Shown here piece by piece: positions 43,391 to 55,005 of a stretch of DNA of 64,000 nt (position 1 is the stretch's first letter; each line of letters starts with the position of its first letter). The notes under the pieces were generated by a model, which was not told the DNA's origin, searched no databases, and saw only the letters and a program-made list of their open reading frames with translations. This DNA comes from Microstegium vimineum (lineage: Eukaryota > Streptophyta > Magnoliopsida > Poales > Poaceae), in the NCBI GenBank assembly GCA_022036555.1, contig CM039134.1, forward strand, positions 13,826,818-13,890,817, read 5' to 3'. A program made the translations under genes and the position numbers.

Positions 43391-44564
43391 TACTTTGTAT
43401 GTTTGCGTGTTAGACTGATTGTCAAGTACATGTCGATCAAGCCCCAAACCTTGAATAGTAGTTGATCATTCTTATCTATATTGATTTGCATGTACATGAA
43501 TAAATACTCATGTTACTATTGCTGTATATTCTCCTTATAAATAATTTGACGTGTATCATTTACTCTAAAATATAATATCAAAATCCTCCAAAAATAAGTT
43601 ATTTTTTTTTCAAAATCAATATATATAGCTTAGATGTTTTGAAACTAAATGGTACTAATAGTTTTTAGTTTTTCCATATTTTTTTAAGTTTGACTAAACA
43701 CTGGCTATTCTACGCTGGATATTTCGTGAAAATGATGCCATAATTAAGCCCATAATATCATCGTGTAGACTAAGAGATCTGCTACCTTGAAACACTGGAG
43801 TGTGGAGCTATAAAACACGGCTGGGTCGCATAGGAAAAGCCACACGCCACACACGGTTCAGTAATCAGTACCACTGTACCAGACACCAAGCTAGATATAT
43901 AGCTATTCCAGCCAAAGTGTTGCAGAGCCGCCATGGCTGCTCTAGTGCTGCAGGAAGAGGTGCAGGCGGATCACCTCCACAATGAGCAGATGCGCGAATC
44001 ACCTCCACAAGCAGCACTGATCTACTACTACTCTCTTCTGCTGCTGGCTTGCCCAGTAATTCTGATCCTATTCATGCGGCGCCGCCATGGCTGCTCGAGA
44101 GCAGCAAGCAGCAGCAGGGAAGAAGAGCTGCTGAGAAGGCTCCCAGCGCCTCCGCGCAAGCTCCCCATCATCGGCCACCTGCACCTCGTAGGGCCCCTCC
44201 CGCACGTCTCCCTCCGCGACCTCGCCGTCGAGCACGGCCGCGACGGCCTCATGCTCCTCCGCCTCGGCGCCGTCCCCACGCTCGTCGTCTCCTCCCCGCG
44301 CGCCGCGCAGGCCGTCCTGCGCACGCACGACCAGGTGTTCGCGTCCCGGGCTTACTCCCCCGTGGCTGACATCCTCTTCTACGGCTCCGCCGACGTCGCC
44401 TTCGCCCCCTATGGCGAGCACTGGTGCCAGGTGAAGAAGATCTCCACCACGCACCTCCTCACCAACAAGAAGGTTCGGGCCTACCGTCAGCCTCGTGAGC
44501 GAGAGGTACTTTTTTTTTTTTAAGAAATATAATCCAAAGTTGCTATATTAATTATTTTATTTAG

Positions 44565-45152
44565 CACTAGTAGACAACAGCCCTTTAAACCGAATGTAAA
44601 CTTGGCTTTAGTCTCGTTATTTTTTTGCGGTCAGGACTAAAGAGACCTTAGTCCCGCTTTATAATAATCTAAAAAAAATATATAGTCCCGCTTTGTAATA
44701 CCAACCGGGACTAAACTGCCTTGCTCAACGGCGAGTGCAGCAGTCTTTTGCAGGTGGGGCTCTTTAGTCCCACCTTTAGTCCCGGTTGGTGTTACGAACC
44801 GAGACTAAAGGTCTTTTGCTGAGTTAGTGCAAAAGGAAAACGTCTCATTCATTGTTAGATGTGTTGTATGGTGGTGTGGTAAGTTGCATGCGAGACTATG
44901 CTAGAGGTCTTGGGTTCAATTCTTGTGAGGCGCAATGGTGGGAGGATTTACATTTTTTTGAACGGATTCTTAGTCGTCTTGGTTTCGATTCTCGCGAGGC
45001 ACAGTGGTGGAAGGATTTATATAATTTTTTTTTTGAAGCTGATAAACCGGGACTAAAGATCTCCCTTTTAGTCTCGGATTCTTAGTCCCGGTTGAAAAAC
45101 TGGGACTAAAGCTCATTTCCAACCGAGACAAAAGAGCATTTCTCTACTAGTA
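44565..45152. mobile_element. CACTA-like non-autonomous element, copy 2 (in P450 intron 1)
   Basis: A 588-bp element with ends CACTAGTAGACAAC and ttctctactagta (inverted, last base changed), flanked by the 3-bp direct repeat TAG (44562-44564 and 45153-45155). The same tttagtcccggttgg-type inverted motifs and interior as the copy at 37714-38004. It has no coding of its own. Confidence 0.78.
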
Positions 45153-46037
45153 TAGGTGGAGTAAAATTCACTGACGATCTTGGTCGGGGATGTCAAGTAG
45201 GTCTTCATTCAAGCTCTTAAGCTGGTACATGAACTTGGTTCGAATCCTCATACAGGTCCAAATAGACCTAAACCCGATCTGATGGGCAAAAATTGAGCGA
45301 GGACAATCTCATGAATCAATAATCATGGTAATTTAATCACCGTAGATTTACGACATGTGTCTATGTGCTTGAGCATCAGAGATGTCTTCACTGAACTTTT
45401 CCCCCCAGTCAGCCAGTCTGATATCCGCTCACGTTTTGCAACGGGCGGTGCATTCTTGTCCGGGGCCGCCGCTAGCACACATGGGTCATCCGCGGTGGAG
45501 CAACGCAGGGACGACACATGGATCGAGCAGGCCCGCTGGCATGGCGTGGTGGAGGCCCACCGTGGTAGCGGCTTGGGCGGCACGAGCATGCACGGACGTG
45601 GCCCAACAGTTTTTTTTTTTTAAAAAAAATGTTACCCCCTGCTTTTTTTTTATTTTTTTGAGAATTTCCCCATGCTTTTATTATTGACATAAAGCGTAAC
45701 ACACCCACCAAACAGCTTCTGAACACAAAACATACTCGTCATAACATGGCTCCTAAACTCTCTAGTTGCTGGTGATTTTTATCGAGGACGGTCTTAGATG
45801 TTGATCTGTGACTCTGTGTACTCCATATGTTGCATAAAAATTTCAGCCATCCTCCAACATTGACTTGAACAGTGTAGGCTCATCATGGAAGAACATATGA
45901 GGTGGTGTGGCTGTGCGCAAAGGAAGCGCACGAGATAGTGTGGCTGGGAGCGGATAGTGCAGCGTGGCTAAGAGCAAAGCAGAGCAACATGGATCAAGCG
46001 GCCACACATGGACCATGGGTGTTTTCCAAGTGACATT

Positions 46038-46193
46038 CAGGGGCGAAGCTACATTGTAGCTTGTGGGTGTCCAGACACCCACAAAATTTTAAAAACCCAA
46101 TATAAGAAACAGATTTTCACCATATTACAGATTAAAATTTTAAATCTATAAGAGATAGGCACCCCCTTCTAACTGGTGCTAGCTTCGCCACTG
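46038..46193. mobile_element. hAT-type MITE with 8-bp target duplication (in P450 intron 1)
   Basis: A 156-bp element with inverted ends (CAGGGGCGAAGCTA and TAGCTTCGCCACTG), flanked by the exact 8-bp repeat gtgacatt (46030-46037 and 46194-46201). Target size and CAG-type ends fit hAT. Non-coding. Confidence 0.88.
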
Positions 46194-46827
46194 GTGACAT
46201 TGGTCGGGCTAGGCTGGCAACAACAAGGCCACTCATCAGGGAAGAGCATATCCGCTCGATCCCTTTTCATCTTTCCCCCTGAGTACCGGAATTGGCAAGG
46301 GTGCCTCGCCCCGGTAAAAAGAAGCATTGGGTGTGCGAGTGTGATCCACTACAAAAAGTCACCTCTAAAGGCACACGTGGGCTTTGCTTGCTCCTTATCG
46401 GTGTCTTCGAGAAACCCTAGCCCCGTCTCTCTCATCGAGTTGTGCCTTCACTCCCTCCTTGTTGGCGAGTGCGATGGGTGTCCTTGGCCTCCACGTCCCT
46501 GATCGTAGTCAATCAACCACCGATCAAGCCATCACCTCTTCCTGCTAGTCAAGGACCATCCATGAGAGTATACCATCATTCGAGAGTGGAAGGCACCTAT
46601 GATCACAAGCGTGGGGGTGTATGAGGGGCACAAAGTACAACGATCCATGAGGCCACAAGCATGAGGGGCATGGAGGGCGGTGCAGCTATGAGAGATGTCT
46701 CGCTGCTTGTGCTTGCGTCCGGTAGGACTATCTCCACCGTCCATCTAACCGGTGGGACCCATATTGATTTTTTTTTGAGTTGGATGGTTTGTAGTTTCCG
46801 TATGGTAGGGGATCAACCGCCGAAGCA

Positions 46828-46922
46828 TTTTCGGTTTAGGGTTTTTAGGGTTTAGGGTTTAGGGTCGTGGTATTTATGGTTTTAGGGTTTTGGTTTTGTG
46901 TTTTGGGTTTTGGGTTTAGGAT
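46828..46922 (+). repeat. Interstitial telomere-like TTTAGGG repeats
   Basis: About four plant-type TTTAGGG units (cggtttagggtttttaggg, then gtttagggtttagggtc) followed by degenerate gggttttgg units to 46922. It lies in the P450 intron. The remainder of the intron (45153-46037 and 46194-47677) holds no gene I recognise. Confidence 0.7.
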
Positions 46923-48866
46923 GGTTTGTACATTCTCCATTTTGCCCCTGCCTTCTAAATTGAATCATTTTGTAACCTGATTGGTATGGGAGCATGAATC
47001 TTGATGCACGGGACACTTTCACGGTCAAGATAGGCCTTGCGGTCACGGATACAAACAATGAAACGATAAATCCTCTCTCGTGCAGCTACTGATCACTGGC
47101 GCGATGGAGAAGATGCCAAGAGAGAGTATAGGAGAGGAAATGTGATGCTGACATGTGTTCCCACATGTTATATCCGTGCCAAAGCTAAATTAGATTGCCA
47201 CATTAGCTATCAGATTCGATATGCGCCTTTGTTTGGACCCACACTGGACCAAATCAAGTTCGTGTCCTTAAAATCCAATTTAGCAGTTAAGGAACCTATT
47301 TTACATCCCTGGCAAAGTTTAAGGACTGCCAATGATTTTTCTCCTTTCATGTGGCCAAATTTTCAGGCAACAATATGAGACAACCAATTTGTACAGTTAA
47401 AATGATATCTCACAAGAGACAAAATTACATATTGCCCGATAAAAAAATTAGGCACCTAAAATAGAGGAGAAGCTAATTATTAGCGTTTGGACTTTGGATC
47501 ACCTATAGATTACATTATCTCTGGTTAATTATTTTTAAGACGATCGAAACAGGTTCTTTATCTCTGTCTAAAAGTCTAAAACTGCAACTGTTGATTCACT
47601 GTATGGCATACTGCAACTGTACGTACTGAAAATCACAATACTATATGACTTGTTCTGGTGATGTGCTCAATTGGCAGGTGAGGTTGGTCATGGCCAAGAT
47701 TCGCGAGGCGGCAATCTCAGGCACGGCCGTTGAATTGAGCGACCTGCTCAGCTCCTTCGCCAACGACATAGTGTGTCACGCTGTATCAGGTGATTATTTC
47801 AGAGAGGAAGGCCGTAACAAGCTCTTTCGAGAGCTCGCTATGGCGAACTCGTCGCTCATAGGTGGCTTCAACCTTGAGGACTACTTCCCGGTCTTGGTGA
47901 AGCTGGACATGGTCAAGAGGATGCTGTGCGCTAAGGCTCAAAAGGTGCGCAAGAGATGGGACGAGGTTCTTGATAAGCTCATCGATGACCATGCAACAAA
48001 ACTGGTGGTATGACATTCAAATTTGCTCCATGGACGAGGAAAGTGACTTCATTGATTTGTTGCTCTCTGTCCAGCAAGAGTACAATCTCACGAGAGACCA
48101 TATTAAGGCACAACTGGTGGTATGACATTCAAATTTGCTCCATGTTCATTCCTTTTATTAGCAAACACAATAACAATATTATTCAGTAAATAAATCAGGT
48201 CCACTACTGACTGTTATGTATCCTCATATATGTAGGTCATGTTCCAAGCTGGCACAGATACATCATTCATAGTGTTGGAATATGCTATGACTAAGCTCAT
48301 GCAAAACCCCAATCTCATGACCAAGCTACAAGACGAGCTGAGGATGATTACACCAAAGGATAAAGAAATTGTTACCGAAGACGATCTGAATGGTAGTATG
48401 GTCCTACCTAAAGGCAGTCATCAAAGAGACACTCCGACTCCATGGACCAGCTCCTCTCCTTGTTCCCCACCTCTCCATGGCCGAATGTGACATAGAGGGC
48501 TACACGATACCGTCTGGAACACGTGTCATCGTGAATGCTTGGGCTCTTGCTAGGGATCCTACCTACTGGGAGAGTGCTGAGAGGTTCATGCCCGAGCGGT
48601 TCATGGAAGGTGGCAGCGCCATGACTATGGATTATAGGGGAAACGATTTCCTCTACTTGCCGTTTGGGGCTGGGCGAAGGATTTGCCCAGGAATAAGCTT
48701 TGCCATTTCTTCTATAGAGATCATGCTAGCAAACCTTGTGTACCACTTCAACTGGGAGCTACCACCAGAATTGGAGAAAAGTGGCATTGATATGACAGAA
48801 TCATTTGGGGTGACAGTGCACCGAAAAGAGAAGCTTCTCCTTGTACATGTATTGCCACAGAACTAA

Positions 48867-49266
48867 TTAGTATTTGGTGTGCTTGTGTGCCTAGCAGATA
48901 GCGCGTAATGCCTATCATGACAGTAGTATTAGCTCATATGTGAGTGTTGGACTTTGTTTATCAGAAGTGTTTGCTGAATAAATAAAGCATCGTTTGTTCA
49001 TGAAAATTCATTGTGCGCTTCCTCAAAAAAAATGTGGCTTTATAATGTAAGCGATTATATGGATTGCCTACGTAGACACTAAACTGAATCGATTTTTTTG
49101 CTTTTTTTTTGGTTCGGGGCACTGCTATTTATTTATGATGGTCTATTTGGCTAAGTAGATGTGAGCCAATTAATTCTAAGAGTCGTTTTCTATATCTTTT
49201 CACTCTCCAATAGTTGAGCTTTTATTTAAACCATAGTTGACCCCCTAGGTCGCCGTCATGACGTGT
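48867..49266. other. 3' flank of the P450 relic
   Basis: AT-rich 3' flank with an AATAAA-like signal (aataaataaagc near 48976). No gene or repeat ends seen up to the CACTA element at 49270. Confidence 0.4.
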
Positions 49267-49279
49267 TGTCACTACTACA

Positions 49280-49585
49280 GAACACTTTACCGCAGCGGTC
49301 AAAACTGCTTTACCGTAGCGGGCAGCAGCGTCCGTTTGCGCTGCCACGCTACGGTAAAGAAACGGTTAACCGCAGCGGGCGAAAGGGGCCGCTGCGGTAT
49401 ATTCATTTACCGCAGCGGGCAACATAAAGAGCCCGTTACGGTTAACTACCATTAACCGCAACGGTCGCATTGTGTTGCCCGCTGCGGTAAATGGATATAC
49501 CGCAGTGGCAACCTTACACCGTCCGCTGCGGTTAAGTTTGGTTAACCGCAGCGGACAGTTAAGTTGCTCGCTTCGGTAAATAGTT
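49280..49585. repeat. Left subterminal repeat array of the CACTA element
   Basis: About a dozen units of tttaccgcagcggk or the complement gcccgctgcggtaaa fill about 300 bp in alternating orientation. In En/Spm elements such arrays bind the TNPA-type protein and are needed for excision. Confidence 0.8.
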
Positions 49586-49786
49586 TTCAAATTAAAAAAT
49601 AAAAAACAGAATTCAAATAATTTCCAGAATTTGAATTCAAAATATTTCCAGATTTCATACTTATGCAGCAAACATTTATATATAAACATTTCAAGCATTG
49701 CACATGACATAATACACAGTTTTCAACATCCATATACACATCACATCAAACCAACAAGTCCATTTGAATTACATTTATAAAATCAT

Positions 49787-52700
49787 CTAAGAAAAGTCCA
49801 CGGGCCATTTATAATCACTTGGGCGCAGCAGAGTCGTCCACTTCCTTAGCCTCTCGTACCTGGGTTCTGTAGCTAAGGGAGATTCTTCGTCAAAGAATTG
49901 TTCTCCTTCGAGAACGCATTTCTCCATGACGAACTTACAGATTTTCGCCTTAACTTTCTTAAAGGATGGCTTATAGGTGTTCACCCAATATTTTACTCCT
50001 TCATTGAGCTTCTTCCAGCTTTGAGTGTACTCCCTGCACTGCCTCAGGTGCTCGCAGGTGTACAAGCCACATGCTTTGGATCCAGACGGTTGTTTGGCGC
50101 ACTGCACGATCGTTATAAAAGGTTTAGAACAAACACATATGGAAACAAAGCACAAATGAACTTTGCAATTACTGTACTTACCGAAAAGTCGCGTCGAATT
50201 TTGATGTGGTCAATATTGTTCGCCTTGCAACTATCGGTCCTGCGATCCCAGCATTCGGGATCCTTCAAGTACGACTTATAAGCCCTGCACAAAATGTAAT
50301 AGAGTTAGACATGTTTTGATTAATAACAATAACCGTAAAAGATGAAAATGCTTATTGACTTACACTTTCAAGCAATCTTCAAATGTCTTATAACCTGGTT
50401 TGTTTATTGTCCTCAATGAGTCAAATACGACCGCTCTGCCATCTTGAGGATAGATGAGATATGCAACCCAATGGCCCTTGAGGCCGTTGCTGCACGATTC
50501 AAACAGACTATTAGTTAGGATGATTACAAAGCTTGATCCTACCCACTTCAGATCTCTACGGATATGTTTTCATACTTACCCAAAGTGATATGGAGCCATG
50601 ATACACTATGGCCCATCCTCCTTGACCTTTAACATTACTAAGCAAATGTAGTTTGCCACTTTCTACTTCTGATTCCTCATATTGTCTTTATATTCCTTTT
50701 CTCTCTGTTTGTTTGTCTTTTTTTATCTGTTGCCATGTGACCCTTGATGACATTCTCATTAATATGCATTGGAGAGAGAAAAAGAGTAGGACGATGCTTT
50801 TTGTTGCTTACGGTGGCAGACATCCTGCATAGATACGTCAACGTATCATATAGTCTAATAAGTGTAGAGTTGACATATACAACGAGAGAGATCTATGGAA
50901 TTAACTCGCAAGTCGTCACTTACATTGCAAACAGGGAGAGTTGGACGATGTCTAGGTCTTCTCCCACCAGCAGTCTATACATGTCTTGGAAGTCCACCGG
51001 AATAGTGAAATCCTCGGCGGGCAAGTGGAAGCAATCCGCTAAAATCTTCACGGTGAAACTTGACATTCCTCTTTTTTCCGCTTCCATGTACCAAAGATGA
51101 AACCTTCTTGTATCCCACAATTCTTCATCAAGGAGTGTTTGCTTTGTTATCATAAACTTCCCGTTCTCGAAGCGGTCGGAACAGTCATCATCCACCGGAA
51201 ATAGATGATGAGGATCATCTTCAAGCCTAGAAAAGTCAGGATAGAACATACGAATGTGAATTGAGGTACAATTGTGAATTGAACGTTGTATGTGCTCTTC
51301 TGTAATGTACCTTGGAAATGTAGTCGAGTATGGGAGCGATGTAGAGTCGTCCTTCGGGTTGTCCGCCTCCGTACCTCCCTGTTGGCTTGGCTGAGTGTCG
51401 GGAGGTGGAGGTGGCTCGCTCAGGCTCGGCTGGCTTCCAGGCATCGTGTTGCCCCCAGAAGCGGCCCCTGAACCTCCTGCCTCATTGGTCGGAGGCGGGC
51501 TACCGCCAGGAGGTGAATGAGGCAGGTCCTTGTTAGGGCCTTCGTCATCGCCGTCGCCGTCGCCTTCTGGGGGATTAGATCCAGCAACAGAGGTTGCCAT
51601 CGTTGGCACGATCTCAATGTCGTCCTTCATCCAAAAGATGTCATCACATTCCGCTGCTTCAAGGGTACGGTGACGTTGTAGGTGAGAAACATCTAGTTCA
51701 TATTCTTTATGCTCTGGCTTCACACACGTTACGGTCACCAGCGCATAGTTATTAGGTAACTTGGCCCGATATGCTTCTGGGATATCGTTGGCCAGATATA
51801 CAACTCCCGAGGCCACTTCAATCTTCTTGCTCCTGCCAAACGGAATCATAAGTCGCACCTCTGTCATATGCTTGACATCATCGACCGGGTGGCGGGGCCA
51901 ATCCTCCAGTTCAGGAACGTTCACCCCTTGTGGAGCTGGAGGGACGGGCACGCCAGCCTGACGGAACATTTGTGACCTCATCGCCACCATCTCGGGATCT
52001 GTGCTCGTGAAGGCTTCCTTTATGGAGCTCTTAATCATATCAGACATGCCAAGCTCATAGCCCTTTCGAAAGATGTCCGTCTTGTACCTCTGCCTCGACT
52101 TGTACGAGGAGGCGTCGGATTGCCACGCCTGAATCGCGTTCCAGTTCATCTTTGAATGCACTCCACGTACGCGGCCGCGGTGCTCGGAGGTTCCTAGGAC
52201 CTCAGTAAGTAGGTCATGGCCCCTCTGAACCTCATAGGACCCGCTGTCCTTGGAGGCTTAGATGACAACCTTCTCCACCTCTTCGAACCCGGGCTCGTTG
52301 AACTTGGTTGCACCCTCCTTGAGCTTCTTTGGAATTCGAGCTCTGATGAAGTCCTTAGCCCTAGGTTCGACGTCCTGGTAGGGATCTGGTTGCCCGCTCT
52401 CTCTCATAGCTTCATCTTGTCTGTGCCACTCTTCCCTCTTGCCGGCAAACCCAATCATTCCCAAGTGGTGGGGCCACTTATTCTTCTTCGCGAGTGCGCT
52501 GAACTTGGCACTCTTTTCCTTCGCTTCCTCTGAGTTTCTAAGTTTGCAAAAAGCCTCCCAATGATGATCCTTGATCATATTGTATTTGGTACACGGATTC
52601 TTGCCCTTCTTGAACCAATCTCTCATCAGCATTGACTTGAAATTGCGAAGGGAAGTCCCCGCCACGTGCATGACCCAATCCCTGCGCTTGGCCAAATCCG

Positions 52701-53309
52701 CGTTCTCGGGATAGTTGAACTTCCTTCTCACCAGAGTCTAGATAAGGCCCTTGTAATCCTCAGGGACAGAGGGCCAGTCAGGCCAAGTGATTTCCACTTT
52801 GTCCCTTGTAATCACGACGACCTGGTTGCTAAAAACTACAATCACCTGGCGAGGCTTGAGCGGCTCTCCCATAGGCCCCACCTCAAGGATCTCGTGGATT
52901 TCCTCGCTCCTGTGCCTCCCATGTTCACCCCTCCTCCGCTTGGTTCCCTTTGACTTGGATGTCGAGGTCCCCGTGGAGGGATCCGGGGCATATTCTTCTC
53001 TGACTACACCGAAATCTAGCATCCGGGTAGAACCCGGTACCTGTTGTTCAGAGAAACTTGCATTGAAGTTTTCAACAGCTTTAGCATAAAGCGCAAAAGC
53101 CAGTTGGTTGCTTCAAGTACCTCGGCGTGGAAGCTATCTCGGCTCGGAACCCGGGACGCACTTTCACCCTCGACCCTTGGTTCCCAACTCGGATCAGCTT
53201 CCTCTGTGCGACGCTTCTTTTGCTTCGGAGGGGTAATAGAGACTTGACTCTCTAGTGAGGTTGAAGAGCGACTTGGGGTAGGTGTTTTCCACTCTTTCGG
53301 GTTCTCCAT
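49787..53309 (-). pseudogene. CACTA second gene: Ptta/En/Spm-type protein with C-terminal Ulp1-like protease
   Basis: Transcribed on the minus strand from the ATG at 53309 (MENPKEWKTPTPS). It includes a basic region (KGTKRRRGEHGRHR), a Transposase_24-like region (WPHHLGMIGFAGKREEWH, AKDFIRARIPKKLKEGATKF), a Pro/Gly/Ser-rich linker (51350-51560) and then several exons with a Ulp1 cysteine-protease core: APYHFG, GHWVAYLIYP (His codon 50473-50471), VVFDSL (Asp codon 50422-50420), a Gln at 50104-50102 and ACGLYTCE (Cys codon 50071-50069). Ulp1-type enzymes cut SUMO or related tags; the role in the transposon is unknown. Lesions: a one-base shift near 53100, in-frame TAG at 52738-52740 and TAA at 52258-52260, each one base from a Gln codon. 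The exon borders in the protease part are approximate. Confidence 0.78.
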
Positions 53310-53459
53310 TTGTAATCTAAGTAGAATTACTAGTTTAGCATAATAGGACTTACCGTAGCAAGACAAGTTAAAATCATAAACATGTTTAAGGAAAAAATTA
53401 CTCTCAAAATAGCGGGTTACTGCAAAGCAGCCGTCCAACGCTACGTGGTGATCATGGAT

Positions 53460-54600
53460 CATCGACTAACATGACAGTCATCTTACCAAGTGGGGTAGTA
53501 GAAGAGCACAAGTATGTAGCAAGTTAATAAGGAGACTAGAACAAGTTATCAGCAGTAAGGTATAGTATAACAAGTGTAACAAGTAGTATTCAAGGTAAGT
53601 ATTCAAGTAAAGTAAAGTATTCAAGTGTAACAACTAGAATTGCTAGTATTCAATTAGTATAACAAGCAGTAAGGTAAAGTATACAAGTAGTAACAAGTTT
53701 AACAGGTTATAGAAGATCACAAGTTAAACCCGAATGTCACGTCGTTGTCTCACTACACCGTTTTCTATCATCGAGCAATAAGGAAATCCGCCCAATAGTG
53801 CAATCACTCCCAAGTATATATTGATACTAGCATATTGCACAATTCAATATCTCAAATGTAAATCAAGCAATGCAATGGGTAACTCACAGAGGCAATAGGA
53901 CCACAACTAGAGCACCACTAGGAAGATAGAGGCAAAGCAATACCAGAGGGTCAGCAGGCAGATGATCACAACCAACACAACAGCAATGGCACAACACCAC
54001 ACAACACTAGTAGCAGCACAGCACCAATGGCACAACACCAGCAAGAGCAAGAGAGCACCAGTAGGTAGGCAGCACCAGCAGTTAGCAGCAGAGCAGCTAG
54101 CAGGCAGAGCAGTCAGCACCAGAACCAGCACCAAGAGCAAGAGAGCACCAAGAGAGCACCAGCACCAGTAGGCATAGCAGTCAGCACCAGCAGGCAGAGC
54201 AGTTAGCACCAGCACCAAGAGCAAGAGAGCATCAGCAGGCAGCACCAACATCTAGCAGCAGAGCAGCCAGCACCACCAAGAGCACCACCAAGAGCACCAC
54301 AACACCACCACGGCACCACCACGGCACCAAGAGCACCACAACAGAGCAACCACAACACCACCACGTCGGAGAAGCCCGCGACAACAGACAACGAGGAGGG
54401 GCAGAGGAGCCCGCGACGGCGGACAACGAGGAGAGGCAGAGGAGCCCGCGACGGCGGAGATGGCCCGGAGCTAGGGTTTCTGGCCGCGGCGAGGAGCCCG
54501 CGGCGTAAGGTGCTCTCCTCGTGTGCACGGCGGACGACAAGAGGAGGGTGCTCTCCTCGTGCGGCAGCGTGGGGGGGCAATGGCGCGCGGCGGCGGCGAT
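53460..54600 (-). other. Leader region of the CACTA second gene, with low-complexity tract
   Basis: Between the second gene's ATG and its inferred promoter. 53550-53720 is rich in aagtattcaagt/gtaacaagt repeats, and 53955-54370 is a low-complexity tract of agcaccagcag/gcagagcag units. 54370-54600 is a GC-rich leader containing a repeat of agaggagcccgcgacggcgg. Open frames here (for example 53907-54251) arise from the simple repeats and are not called. Confidence 0.55.
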
Positions 54601-54670
54601 TGAACTGGACAGCCCTTCGGGGAAGAAAGCAAATGAAACCGCGACTTCGAATTTTCGAACCGGCAAGGCG

Positions 54671-54815
54671 GCTTTATATACATATGCATTTACCGCAGCG
54701 AGCAACCTAAACGCTCGCTACGCTAAATGTTTGTAGAAGCGGACTCGTTACGCTGCCCGCTGCGGTAAATGATTTACCGCAGCGGGCGTTTAGGTTGCCC
54801 GTTGCAGTAAAGTTT
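54671..54815 (-). promoter_or_regulatory. Internal promoter of the CACTA second gene: TATA box plus subterminal-type repeats
   Basis: On the minus strand a TATA box (tatataaagc, 54680-54671) is directly preceded by TTTACCGCAGCGGGC-type repeats between 54687 and 54815 in both orientations. These are the same motif found at the element ends. The arrangement repeats that at the right end, where the repeats (59225-59470) directly precede a TATA box (59207-59215) for the transposase gene. Confidence 0.65.
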
Positions 54816-55005
54816 GTTTGACTTCAAAGTTTATAAAGTCTAAAATGAGTGACTTCTCAAGTTTTGTAATTCTAAATGCATTCAAATATAAAATCTATAA
54901 ATACAAAGTTTGTGAAACTCATCAAGATCTATATTTATAACCAGGTTCACATGTCACAAACTTGTATTGGTCTACATTATTACAAAAAAAAGTGTGGCAC
55001 ACATC

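Larger units (their letters stand above)
43933..48866 (+). pseudogene. CYP71-like cytochrome P450 pseudogene, three exons
   Basis: Exons are 43933-44505, 47678-48119 and 48236-48866, each joined by GT-AG introns; the second intron is at the place usual for A-type P450s. Seen in order: an N-terminal membrane anchor (YYYSLLLLACPVILILFM), a Pro-rich hinge (LPAPPRKLPIIGHLHL), the oxygen-binding I-helix (AGTDTS), the ExxR motif (KETLRLHG), PERF (FMPERFMEG) and the haem-binding loop (PFGAGRRICPG). The family oxidises small molecules at the ER membrane with electrons from P450 reductase. Lesions: a 33-bp direct repeat places TGA at 48011-48013 and shifts the frame within exon 2, and a further shift occurs near 48400-48406 before the ExxR helix. 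The first intron (44506-47677) is expanded by transposons. The rest is well preserved, so the loss is recent. CYP71 is inferred from motifs; the subfamily is not known. Confidence 0.87.

Noticed and set aside
53907..54251. Leu/Ala/Cys-rich minus-strand frame
   Set aside because: It is the translation of the simple-repeat tract in the CACTA leader and not a gene.
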